Positions 34,391-45,725 of a stretch of DNA of 64,000 nt are shown in pieces (position 1 is the first letter of the stretch; each line of letters starts with the position of its first letter). Where the stretch lies: the NCBI GenBank assembly GCA_030765055.1, contig CM060953.1, positions 10,959,045 to 11,023,044 on the forward strand. The letters run 5' to 3'. Made by a program: the position numbers and the translations under genes. The DNA is from Mantis religiosa. Taxonomy: Eukaryota > Arthropoda > Insecta > Mantodea > Mantidae. The notes below the pieces were generated by a model. The model was not told the DNA's origin. It saw only the letters and a program-made list of their open reading frames with translations, and searched no databases.

Positions 34391-35120
34391 TTAGAAAGAA
34401 AGAAAGAAAGTAAGGAAGAAAGAAAGGAAGTAAGGAGGTAAGGAAGTAAGGAAGCAAGGAACATAGGAAGAAAGGAAGGAAGGAAGGAGGAAGGGAGAGA
34501 ATGAAGTAAGGAGGTAAGGAAGTAAAGAGGCAAGGAAGTAAGGAAGGAGGGAAGGAAGGAGGGAAGTAGGGAAGGAAGAAAGGAAGAAAGGAAGGAAGGA
34601 AGAAGGGAGGGAAGGAAGGAGGGAGGGAGAGAAGGAAGCAAGGAAGAAAGGAAGGAAGGAAGAAGGGAGGGAAGGAAGGAGGGGGGAAGGAGGTAAGGAA
34701 GTAAGGAAGGAACAAAGGAAGGAAGGAAGGAGGGAGAGAAGGAAGGAAGAAAGGAAGAAAGGAAGAAAGGAAGGAAGGAGGGAGGAAGGGAAGCAAGAAA
34801 GGAGGGAGGGAAGGAGGGAAGGAGGGAAGGAGGTAAGGAAGTAAGGAAGGAAGAAAGGAAGGAAGGAGGGAGAAAAGGAAGGAGGGAGGGAAAGAGGTAA
34901 GGAGGTAAGGGAGTAAGGAGGCAAGGAAGTAAGGAAGGAAGGAATGAGGGAAGCAAGGAAAGAAGGAAGGAGGGAAGGAAGGAGGTAAGGAAGTAAGGAA
35001 GTAAGGAAGGAATGAAGCAAGGAAGAAAGGAAGAAAGGAAGGAAGGAGATATGGAGGGAGTGAAGGAGGGAAGGAAGGAGAGAAGGAGGGAAGGAAGGAA
35101 GATAGGAAAGAAGAGGAGGT
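34391..35120. repeat. polypurine GGAA/GAAA/GGGA tract, about 730 bp
   Basis: Almost every base on the plus strand is A or G, built from GGAAG, GAAAG, GGGAG and GGTAAG variants. The long open frames on the other strand (Pro/Ser/Leu/Phe-rich) are by-products of the absence of purine-only stop codons and are not genes. Confidence 0.95.
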
Positions 35121-35204
35121 GACAGGAAATATGTAGTGATTTCTTCTTGGGAACTGTTAACTGACAGTTGACACACGATTATTTTCTTGTATAATGTTAC
35201 TGTA

Positions 35205-35514
35205 CAGATACCACATCAATCGCCTTAGTCGCCCGATATCGGACCAAGTGACTTTTTCTTCTTCCCGGAAATGAAGAATCTGTTACTTGCTAACCGAATT
35301 GACAACACAAATGACGTCATTAATTAAGTGGAAGAGTGGCTTAAAGCGAATTCTGCAGACTTCTACAATCAAGGTATTTGGAAGGACAATAAACGCTAAG
35401 GAAAATGTATAAATCTGGATGTAACTACGCAGAGAAAAATCAAACAAGTACATATCAACACATTCTCTTTTGGGGTTTTAAAGTGTAAATATTAAAAGTT
35501 CACGACACCCCTGG
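35205..35514 (+). pseudogene. mariner E, 3' end fragment
   Basis: Encodes SPDIGPSDFFFFPEMKNLLL (third catalytic Asp region), VEEWLKANSADFYNQGI and, after a stop, KCINLDVTTQRK, a recognisable mariner C-terminus. It is followed by a 3' UTR and a TIR-like end (AAAAGTTCACGACACCCCTG) before TA at 35515. It belongs to a family different from A, B, C and M1. Confidence 0.75.
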
Positions 35515-35516
35515 TA

Positions 35517-36185
35517 TATATGTGAAACATAAGGAATTTTATATTTTTATTTCAAACATTAACTTCAGCAATGGATATCCTATATCCAAGGAACTGGTAA
35601 AGTGAGAAGGTAAAATGACTGTCGTGTAGAGAATGAGACGAACAAAAGAAGATCATTTTCTGTCATGTTTCAATTTATAAGAATTGCTTCGTTTATAAGC
35701 CATTTGTAAATTAACCAATTCAATTCCAGGGTTCTTCAGTTCACTGGTTTTTGATTTCGCAGCTTAATGAAAAGAATTTGGAATTAAGGAGCCTCCATAA
35801 ACTATCCAGCGTTTCCTTTTTGCTGGAAGGAACACGAGACATTCCTTGCAAGACGTTGCACAAAAACAAGCGACCTCTTTTTGGTGCAAGTGTGTAATTA
35901 CTCCTTGGTGGTGGTAGCTAGGTCATAACGAGCTCTCCACAGTGGCGACTACCATTCCTAGAGGGGTGAGGTTTATTGCAAAGGGGTGAGCAGTAGCACA
36001 GCCAGTTCTTTATGAGGTAAGAATTACCCCCCTGAGTAACAAGAAAAGTCTGCCAGATATATGGTTTATCTATCATCACGTGGTCCCTGCAGGCACGAAC
36101 TATCTTACAACAGTCAGATGTGCCACGTACACATGTCTTTTTCAACTCACCCTTGTATAAAATAGTCTTTAAAAGACGTATTCCT
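35517..36185. other. spacer, no feature seen
   Basis: No supported gene or repeat. Confidence 0.5.
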
Positions 36186-38085
36186 CCATCTCTTAGAGTT
36201 ACAAGACATTCATCTTTCAGGATAAGAGCAAACCTCCAACGTTAAGTCATATCAGACGATGAATGAAATGATGTTCAAATGAGTACAAGGCACATAGAGC
36301 TTAGAGTTACCAGACATTAATCTTTCAGGATAAGAGAAAACCTCCAACGTTAAGTAACATCGAACGATGAATGAAATGATGTTCAAATAAGTGCAGGGTA
36401 CATAGAGCTTAGAGTTACCAGACATTCATCTTTCAGGATAAGAGAAAACCTCCAACGTTAAGTCATATCAGACGATGAATGAAATGTTGTTCAAATGAGT
36501 AGAGGGTACATAGAGCTTAGAGTTATCAGACATTCATCTTTCAGGATAAGAGAAAACCTCCAACGTTAAGTCATATCGGACGATGAATGAAATGTTGTTC
36601 AAATAAGTACAGGGTACATAGAGCTTAGAGTTACCAGACATTCATCTTTCAGGATAAGAGAAAACCTCCAACGTTAAGTCATATCAGACGATGAATGAAA
36701 TGATGTTCAAATAAGTACAGGGTACATAGAGCTTAGAGTTACTAGACATTTATCTTTCAGGATAAGAGAAAACCTCCAACGTTAAGTCATATCAGACGAT
36801 GAATGAAATGTTGTTCAAATAAGTACAGGGTACATAGAGCTTAGAGTTACTAGACATTTATCTTTCAGGATAAGAGAAAACCTCCAACGTTAAGTCATAT
36901 CAGACGATGAATGAAATGATGTTCAAATAAGTACAGGGTACATAGAGCTTAGAGTTACTGGACATTTATCTTTCAGGATAAGAGAAAACCTCCAACGTTA
37001 AGTCATATCGGACGATGAATGAAATGTTGTTCAAATAAGTACAGGGTACATAGAGCTTAGAGTTACTGGACATTTATCTTTCAGGATAAGAGAAAACCTC
37101 CAACGTTAAGTCATATCGGACGATGAATGAAATGATGTTCAAATAAGTACAGGGTACATAGAGCTTAGAGTTACTAGACATTTATCTTTCAGGATAAGAG
37201 AAAACCTCCAACGTTAAGTCATATCAGACGATGAATGAAATGATGTTCAAATAAGTACAGGGTACATAGAGCTTAGAGTTACTAGACATTTATCTTTCAG
37301 GATAAGAGAAAACCTCCAACGTTAAGTCATATCGGACGATGAATGAAATGTTGTTCAAATAAGTACAGGGTACATAGAGCTTAGAGTTACTGGACATTTA
37401 TCTTTCAGGATAAGAGAAAACCTCCAACGTTAAGTCATATCGGACGATGAATGAAATGTTGTTCAAATAAGTACAGGGTACATAGAGCTTAGAGTTACTG
37501 GACATTTATCTTTCAGGATAAGAGAAAACCTCCAACGTTAAGTCATATCGGACGATGAATGAAATGATGTTCAAATAAGTACAGGGTACATAGAGCTTAG
37601 AGTTACTAGACATTTATCTTTCAGGATAAGAGAAAACCTCCAACGTAATGTCATATCGGACGATGAATGAAATGATGTACAAATTAGTACAGGATACATA
37701 GAGCTTAGAGTTACCAGACATTCATCTTTCAGGATAAGAGAAAATCTCCAACGTTAAGTCATATCGGACGATGAATGAAATGTTGTTCAAATAAGTACAG
37801 TGTACATAGAGCTTAGAGTTACTAGACATTTATCTTTCAGGATAAGAGAAAATCTCCAACGTTAAGTCATATCGGACGATGAATGAAATGATGTACAAAT
37901 GAGTACAGGGTACATAGAGCTTAGTTACCAGACATTCATCTTTCAGGATAAGGGAAAACCTCCAGAAAAAATCCTTATCCAGATATCAAATGGTGCCCGG
38001 ATTCAAATTCGGGAAGTCTTGAACGTATAGTGAACACGCTACTGCTTATGCTAATATTCAGACTTGAAAATATTGTTGTGCAAAA
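36186..38085 (-). repeat. SINE-1 with 3' body amplified about 16-fold (S108 array 2) plus its tRNA head
   Basis: The same 108-bp unit as at 10936, in the same orientation. The right end (37966-38085) reads on the minus strand as the SINE-1 tRNA-like head: GCAGTAGCGTGTTCACTATA, CGTTCAAGACTTCCCGAATT and TGAATCCGGGCACCATTTGA. So this locus is one SINE with a multiplied body. Units between 36800 and 37660 alternate the variants TACTAGACATTTATC and TACTGGACATTTATC in a pattern repeating every four units (432 bp). Confidence 0.93.
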
Positions 38086-38829
38086 GAAATTCGGCAAAAG
38101 AAATTATAAACATAGCTTGGGTTGTTTATTATAACCCGGTACAATATTCCTTACGCTAAATATTGACTTGACTTGGTGAGATAGTGAGAAAAGCTATAAT
38201 TGGTGCTGTTCAAAACAGAGTAAAGCGATCAGAGTTTACCACTTTCATGTCCTTTGTAATACGCGTGTTTGCTCCGAGAAGCCTTGGTGGACAATACACC
38301 TGCAAGCTCCGACTATTGTCATCCTTCCCTTTGTTCACTACTTGAGGAAGCCTGAGTCAAGTAAGAGGTTTATATACGGTCATTTCTGCTCTCTCAAACT
38401 TGTACTGCCTCTGGAATTTAACCAATAAATACCTAAACAGCTATTCGGGTAAAATTTACCAATCAAATCACGTTTGGAAATTGTGCTGCGTTCATAAGGG
38501 CTGAACTGAAAATGAAAGTTAAGCTGAAGAGGAAAATCATACAAGTGTTCGAAATGTTGGCAGCGCATTGGTCGAGAGGTCCAGATTTGATGCCTGGGGA
38601 TAGGATTTAGGCGACTGGAAGGGTGTTCTCCGGTTTCGTTGCCATTCATTTCACCATGGCTCCATTTTCATGCATTTCACATGTCTTTCCTCACAATCGG
38701 ATATAGAGTTTGTTTGCTACACCTAACCTCAACCACACACTTGTACATCCCCCGTAAGAAAGTGCATAAAGAGAAAGAAGTCTGTGCGAGAGATATTAAG
38801 ATATTATCAAGCTGTATTGATCTTTGATT
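38086..38829. other. spacer, no feature seen
   Basis: No supported gene or repeat. Confidence 0.5.
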
Positions 38830-39075
38830 CTTAACTCGACGGATTTTCATTATTAAGTCCGGTTACCGGAGGAGCTGAACTGAAATCCAGCATCACAATT
38901 AAGCGTGCTCCTTTCAGAGGAAATCGCCAAAGCTTCCTTAATTTTCCACTCCCAGTAAGCGTTGCATTTTGCCAAGATGGTCGTCTCCCAAAAATTGGCT
39001 CTATGGTCCTTATCAAAACAATGATCTGCTAGCCCAGACTTCTCAAGTTGTATTAAACGAAAGAAAAAGACAAAC
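38830..39075 (-). pseudogene. Penelope-like element GIY-YIG C-terminus, inverted fragment
   Basis: The minus strand encodes KSGLADHCFDKDHRANFWET, then TILAKCNAYWEWKIKEALAI and SSERSTLNCDAGFQFSSSGN with a stop. The E-K-S-x-x-A-x-H, Y-W-x-x-x-I-x-E-A and D-x-G-F-Q-x-S order matches the end of the GIY-YIG endonuclease domain of Penelope-like retroelements. The fragment lies head to head with the 149-bp array to its right, which is made of the preceding part of the same domain on the plus strand. Inverted, partial copies are a known habit of Penelope insertions. Confidence 0.75.
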
Positions 39076-39089
39076 TGGACTTCCAAGTT

Positions 39090-41945
39090 CCGGGAGTGTA
39101 CCGCATTCCCTGTGAATGTGAGACATCGTATATAGGACAAACCGGAAGGACCATCGCTACCAGAATAAACGAACATGAACGGAGAATTTGTTTAATACAA
39201 CCTGAGAAGTCTGGACTGACAGAGCATAGAGCCAACTTTCAGGAGTATACCGCATTCCCCGTGAATGTGAGATACCGTATATAGGACAAACCGGAAGGAC
39301 CATCGCTACCAGAATAAACCACATGAATTAAGTATTCGTTTAATGCAACCTGAGCAGTCTGGACTGACAGAGCATAGAGCCTACTTTCGGGAGTGTACCG
39401 CATTCCCTGTGAATGTGAGATACCGTATATAGGACAAACCGGAAGGACCATCGCTACCAGAATAAACCACATGAATTAAGTATTCGTTTAATGCAACCTG
39501 AGAAGTCTGGACTGGCAGAGCATAGAGCCAACTTTCGGGAGTGTACCGCATTCCCTGTGAATGTGAGATACCGTATATAGGACAAACCGGAAGGACCATC
39601 GCTACCAGAATAAACGAACATGAACGGAGAATTTGTTTAATACAACCTGAGAAGTCTGGACTGACAGAGCATAGAGTCAACTTTCGGGAGTGTACCGCAT
39701 TCCCCGTGAATGTGGGACATCGTATATAGGACAAACCGGAAGGACCATCGCTACCAGAATAAACCACATGAATTAAGTATTCGTTTAAGGCAACCTGAGC
39801 AGTCTGGACTGACAGAGCATAGAGCCAACTTTCGGGAGTGTACCGCATTCCCTGTGAATGTGAGATACCGTATATAGGACAAACCGGAAGGACCATCGCT
39901 ACCAGAATAAACGAACATGAACGGAGTATTCGTTTGATACAACCTGAGAAGTCTGGACTGACAGAGCATAGAGCCAACTTTCGGGAGTGTACAGTATTCC
40001 CTGTGAATGTGGGATACCGTATATAGGACAAACCGGAAGGACCATCGCTACCAGAAGAAACCAACATGAACGGAGTATTCGTTTGATACAACCTGAGAAG
40101 TGTGGACTGGCAGAGCATAGAGCCAACTTTCGGGAGTGTACCGCATTCCCTGTGAATGTGAGACACCGTATGTAGGACAAACCGAAAGGCCCATCGCTAC
40201 TAGAATAATGGAACATGAACGGAGCATTCGTTTAATACAACCTGAGAAGTCTGGACTGACAGAGCATAGAGCCAACTTTCGGGAGTGTACCGCATTCCCT
40301 GTGAATGTGAGGCACCGTATATAGGACAAACCGGAAGGACCATCGCTACTAGAATAATGGAACATGAACGGAGCATTCGTTTAATACAACCTGAGAAGTC
40401 TGGACCGACAGAGCATAGAGCCAACTTTCGGGAGTATACCGCATTCCCTGTGAATGTGGGACACCGTGTATAGCACAAACCGGAAGGACCATCGCTACCA
40501 GAATAAACGAACATGAACGGAGTATTCGTTTAATACAACCTGAGAAGTCTGGACCGACAGAGCATAGAGCCAACTTTCGGGAGTGTACCGCATTCCCTGT
40601 GAATGTGGGACACCGTGTATAGCACAAACCGGAAGGACCATCGCTACCAGAATAAACGAACATGAACGGAGCATTCGTTTAATACAACCTGAGAAGTCTG
40701 GACTGACAGAGCATAGAGTCAACTTTCGGGAGTGTACCGCATTCCCTGTGAATGTGAGACACCGTATATAGGACAAACCGGAAGGACCATCGCTACCAGA
40801 ATAAACGAACATGAACGGAGAATTTGTTTAATACAACCTGAGAAGTCTGGACTGACAGAGCATAGAGTCAACTTTCGGGAGTGTACCGCATTATCTGTGA
40901 ATGTGGAACACCGTATATAGGAAAAACCGGAAGGACCATCGCTACCAGAATAAACGAACATGAATGGAGAATTCGTTTAATGCAACCTGAGAAGTCTGGA
41001 CTGACAGAGCATAGAGTCAACTTTCGGGAGTGTACGGCATTCCCCGTGAATGTGAGACACCGTATATAGGACAAACCGGAAGGACCATCGCTACCAGAAT
41101 AAACGAACATGAACGGAGAATTTGTTTAATACAACCTGAGAAGTCTGGACTGACAGAGCATAGAGTCAACTTTCGGGAGTGTACCGCATTCCCTGTGAAT
41201 GTGAGACACCGTATATAGGACAAACCGGAAGGACCATCGCTACCAGAATAAACGAACATGAACGGAGAATTTGTTTAATACAACCTGAGAAGTCTGGACT
41301 GACAGAGCATAGAGCCAACTTTCGGGAGTGTACCGTATTCCCTGTGAATGTGAGACATCGTATATAGGACAAACCGGAAGGACCATCGCTACCAGAATAA
41401 ACGAATATGAACGGAGAATTTGTTTAATACAACCTGAGAAGTCTGGACTGACAGAGCATAGAGTCAACTTTCGGGAGTGTACCGCATTCCCCGTGAATGT
41501 GAGGCATCGTATATAGGACAAACCGGAAGGACCATCGCTACCAGAATAAACGAACATGAACGGAGCATTCGTTTAATACAACCTGAGAAGTCTGGACTGA
41601 CAGAACATAGAGCCAACTTTCGGGAGTGTACCGCATTCTCTGTGAATGTGAGACGTCGTATATAGGACAAACCGGAAGGACCATCGCTACCAGAATAAAC
41701 GAACATGAACGGAGCATTCGTTTAATACAACCTGAGAAGTCTGGACTGACAGAGCATAGAGCCAACTTTCGGGAGTGTACCGCATTCCCTATGAATGTGA
41801 GACACCGTATATAGGACAAACCGGAAGGACCATCGCTACCAGAATAAACGAACATGAACGGAGCATTCGTTTAATGTAACCTGAGAAGTCTGAGCTGGCA
41901 GAGAATTGTTTTGATAACGACCATAGAGCCAATTTTCGGGAGACG
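39090..41945 (+). repeat. 149-bp tandem array (S149) encoding a Penelope GIY-YIG endonuclease segment
   Basis: About 19 units. Each encodes YRIPCECETPYIGQTGRTIA, then TRINEHERRICLIQPEKSGL and TEHRANFRE. The V-Y-R-I-P-C, Y-I-G-Q-T-G-R and T-R-x-x-E-H motifs are the GIY-YIG catalytic core of Penelope-like elements. At 149 bp each unit shifts frame, so no long fusion protein is made. The last copy (41860-41970) alone continues into the proper downstream codons (NCFDNDHRANFRETTNLAKC). All array units lack an 18-base piece that both terminal copies keep, so the array grew from one deleted founder. SINE-1 follows at 41977. Confidence 0.9.
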
Positions 41946-41976
41946 ACCAACTTGGCAAAATGCAACAGTTACTGGG

Positions 41977-42233
41977 AGCCCGCCTCGGTAGGATAGATGG
42001 TAGCGTGTCTGCCTCACGTTCAAGAGGTCCCGAGTTCGAATCTCGGTCAGGGTGAGTTACCGGGATAAAGTTTTTCCCGTGGTTTTCCCTTATGCTTCAA
42101 GACGAATGTCGCGTAACTATAAGCTCCATGTGCCCTGGACTCATTTGAGCATCATTTCACCCAATTCATACACCGTCCGATATGACTTAACGTTGGAGGA
42201 CGTAAATTACAAAAAAAAAAAAAAAAAAAAAAA
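41977..42233 (+). mobile_element. SINE-1, single-copy form with poly(A) tail
   Basis: tRNA-like head: A box TAGGATAGATGG (41989-42000) and B box GAGTTCGAATCTC (42032-42044). The body runs through TTTTCCCTTATGCTTCAAGA, GCATCATTTCACCCAATTC and CGATATGACTTAACGTTGGA, and ends GGACGTAAATTAC plus about 25 A. It is the reference for the 108-bp arrays: the repeated unit is the body from TTTTCCC to GGAGG. Its left edge abuts the Penelope sequence. Confidence 0.88.
41989..42044 (+). promoter_or_regulatory. SINE-1 internal RNA polymerase III promoter (A and B boxes)
   Basis: TAGGATAGATGG and GAGTTCGAATCTC, 31 bp apart, fit the A- and B-box consensus of tRNA-type pol III promoters. Confidence 0.7.
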
Positions 42234-44939
42234 AACCCTACGTTTCGGTGTCGCACCTTCGAAGTTCTGTTAGGTATAATTTTATGCAACCTTAAATATT
42301 ACATTATTTTGTGATTAGGCAGCGCAGGAACTACTGGTGTGCGAACATCAAAAGGGACGTACCGGCCAAGAAAAGAAAAACATAACTCCTTGCTGTTTAT
42401 CAGTGATCCTAACCTGCCTTTCAGGTAATGCAACAAATGACAGTTACTTGTGAAAAAGTCGACTAATAACTCGGACAGTTGAAGATTGCTCTACACATTC
42501 CGTCCTAACGGAGAGGATTTTGGAGCGTTATACGAACGTCGAAATGACGGATATGGTTTTGATGAATGGAAGAGCTGAAGGGAGTTCAACGAACGCACGA
42601 TTAATTTACTTTCTTTAAAAATATGAATTGTAAAAATAGTTACAAAAATGATAATATTTAACTTAGAGCATTTTGTTATGATCTTAATTGTACAATACTT
42701 TCAACCAGTTACAGTAAATATCAGCAACTTCCTTTGCAGTTACAAATGCTTTATTTAGTATTATCAAACACGTGAAATAAAATGCTCGTCTCATTGTGTA
42801 AACCATTTAGTTTTGGTTAATTTATCTAAAATTCTTTGATGTTGTTTTCTGTTCTGTTTATATCATTTAATGCTTCCATCCCCAACCTCACTAACTTTAA
42901 CTTCCCTCTAAAAGGTATACGTTGCATTTGTCCACCAGCTTATTTGCCATCATGGACTGCTGTAACGGAATTTTGGAACACGTTAAGCAATGGCTTCTTT
43001 ATTAGCAAAATGATTGTCATGTGTTTGCCTTAAAATTTCCGGAGAAACAAATGAAAGTTGACAGTAGATGAAAAGAGGCTCAGAGAGCAAAAGTATTGAA
43101 ACAGTATATAAGTATTGAAAAACCTTCTTTGTTTCCACTTGTTTTAATGTTCTAAGATGATTCATAGAAGATGCAGAGATACTGTCGAGTTTTGCAAGAA
43201 GCGTCGTATCGATGCTAAAAGAAAGAAGTAATTGCCTGTGGTTGTTGAAGCAGCGCTGTTGTTCTATCAATTGCAGGGATTACGGTTTAACTGTCGAACA
43301 TTACGGCTAATGCATTATACATATTTAAATATTTGATAATGACAACCTTGTGCACCAGTTGGCATGTGTTTCGCTAATTAGCAAACGCTGCATAATATTG
43401 CTGTTTGATGACTGTCCATAAATTGTTGTTCCATTTCTAATAAATCAGTCTAATTATTTAATTAAAGCATAACGGGCAGATGATGCCGTCGATGACAGCG
43501 TATCAACCAGCTATTATTTAAAGGAACGTAGCAAATCACGCAGCCGAAACAAGGGACGTTAAAAACGTCGGTTTGAAAGTAATCAACTTTGTTTCTTAAC
43601 AAATAACGGAGTCTGGGGCCATCTCTCGTTAAGTGTGGACAACTATTACAGGTGAAAGTCCCATCTTAACACTAAAATGTGAATAACATCTACTTAGAAG
43701 CTGCTTTTAGAGTAAATGTGAGTTCTTTTAGAGCCTGTGACCCAAGCACCGACCATTTTTACGACAGTTTCTTTAATGACAAAATTATAGCGTAAGGGGT
43801 AAAGACGCCATCTAGTCTTTCTAGGCCAAGCTTGAGAAACCTAAGACAGAAAACGTGGCCTAGACTTGATGACCCTTCCTGTACCACAATTCCAACGATG
43901 TAATGTTGCTAAATTTTCCCACTGACCAGTAACTTTAATAAAATCACAGGTATTAAGCTATTATTGACAATTACTGTCAAGCAATGCCTGCTCGTTTCTG
44001 TGAAACACACAGCTCTAGTCCTAAACACTACAACACAAGCTCTGAAAGCGATCACATCAACTCTTAAGCCGTTGTATCAAATTTTACTCACATTTATTCA
44101 GAAATGATTGGTTCATTAAATAGACCATAATTAATAATACAACAACCTGACCCGGCGAACTTCATACTGTCCATAAAAGTTGTCTGAACTTATCTATATA
44201 AAACAAAGGACTTCAATTAGTTTTATGTCAGTACAATTCACATTCACGAATTCACAAATTATAAAAATGTATCGAAGAATTATCCAATATATGACAACAG
44301 TTGTGTTGGCCAAATATTTGTAGTATTATAGTGCGTTTAAAAATTAATTTCTGTCTAATCTTCGAAAGGTAGATCATCAAGCTACATAAAAAATTTAAGT
44401 CTTGATAACAAACGAGAAACGTTATTTAATAAAATAGGGTATGTGAAATATCTCTGAAGGCTTTGGCAACGAGTGGAATATCTTTGTACTTAGTAATGCT
44501 TTGGTTTGTTGAAAATAAAAGAAGGTGCTTGTGTTCCCTAAGAGTTTCTGTGTGTTCTGTTATATTGCGTTAATAACCCGGTCCATTATCACTTCAGGTT
44601 CTTTTTCTTATCTTTTAAACCTTCTTTAGACTTATACAAATATTTCAAAACAAAAATAATCGATTCAGCCGTTCTCGACGTTTGGCAAGACTAACAAACG
44701 TCAACTCATATATGATGAAAAAGTTGTAACGCTGTTAAATAATCCATAAACAGCTAAAAAGGTTTAAAGTAAAAGCACAATCGTTCTAAACTATTACTGT
44801 TTTGTGTGATTGTATTAAACTTAATAGGTTATACGTTTGGCAAATTGTAGGACGATTTAATAACGCTGCATTTTTACCAATATGTAACAAATTATCATAC
44901 CAACATTTAAAGGAAGGGAAGTTTTAAGCTTCATGTTGG
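42234..44939. other. long AT-rich spacer, no feature seen
   Basis: About 2.7 kb without supported coding, RNA or tandem-repeat content. Open frames (42836-43033, 42983-43270) are short and unlike known proteins. Confidence 0.45.
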
Positions 44940-45330
44940 ACATTTCATTTGTCAGCAACTGACGAACAAGAAAATTGCTGCTTTACCAATCGATCGTGGG
45001 TGCTCTATGTGCGAATAAAGTGTTTTAGCAGTTCGCCAAGCATTTACACGGCGATTTGGACGTCCTGTACCTTCCGCGTCGTCAATCTGAAGGTGACACG
45101 AACAATTTCGTGACAGGATGTATCTGTCTATAAGAGAAAGGACTCGTGGGCTGACCAATTGTAAATGAACAAACGATTCACAGAGTCCGTGAAAGCTATA
45201 AACAAAGTCCTAAAGTATCAGTACGGAGAGCCAGTCATCAGTTGTGGATACAAACATCAACAGCGTGGAAGATTACACGTTAACTGCAGTTGACGATCCC
45301 CCAAAGAGGCTATCGTTCTGTGAAAAGGTT
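44940..45330 (+). pseudogene. Tc1/mariner-superfamily transposase N-terminal (helix-turn-helix) fragment
   Basis: In shifting frames the strand encodes SVLAVRQAFTRRFGRPVPSA, then VGRPIVNEQTIHRVRESYKQ and SPKVSVRRASHQLWIQTSTA before a stop. The pattern (A-V-R-x-F-x-x-R-F-G-R-x-x-P-S; G-R-P-x-V-x-E-x-T-I-x-R-V-R-E-S-x-x-x-S-P-x-x-S-V-R-R-A) matches the N-terminal DNA-binding part of insect DDE_3/IS630-like transposases, the same type as transposon D. Multiple stops; no catalytic part follows. Confidence 0.6.
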
Positions 45331-45725
45331 AGGGTCATGATCGAAGAGGATGGGGTTTGACGGAGTGAATTATTACACTGGACAACAATGAAAATGTTTC
45401 GGGCTTAAAAATAGTGAATTTACATGTATTTCCATCTGCTGAATTCAAAAATCACAATAAAAATGATAGATCAGATCTTGTTTTGAGGATAACGTGACAT
45501 TTCATATTTATTTGAACACTTCAAGATTAACCAAAATAAGTCATTATCAAAGGGGAGGATATGAAGAGAATTTTAGGCCAAATAGGACATTTTGGATGTA
45601 ATTTAAGACGCGTCTGGCTTGATCGCTGGTGCGTGAACTGTTAAGGCATGATTCTTGGCTCAATGACAGTACTGCGTGGTAAGGGCAAATATTAGTTGTT
45701 ACAGCTTTAACTGTTTATACTACTA

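Noticed and set aside
34245..35176. Long open frames of 183-261 codons on the minus strand, rich in Pro, Ser, Leu and Phe
   Set aside because: They lie in the polypurine tract, where stop codons cannot occur on the pyrimidine strand; low-complexity by-products.
39381..40166. 261-codon minus-strand open frame in the 149-bp array
   Set aside because: Antisense of the Penelope-derived units; the plus strand carries the GIY-YIG motifs.
41989..42060. Genuine tRNA gene
   Set aside because: The head is followed by a SINE body and poly(A) and recurs at several loci; no closed acceptor stem.
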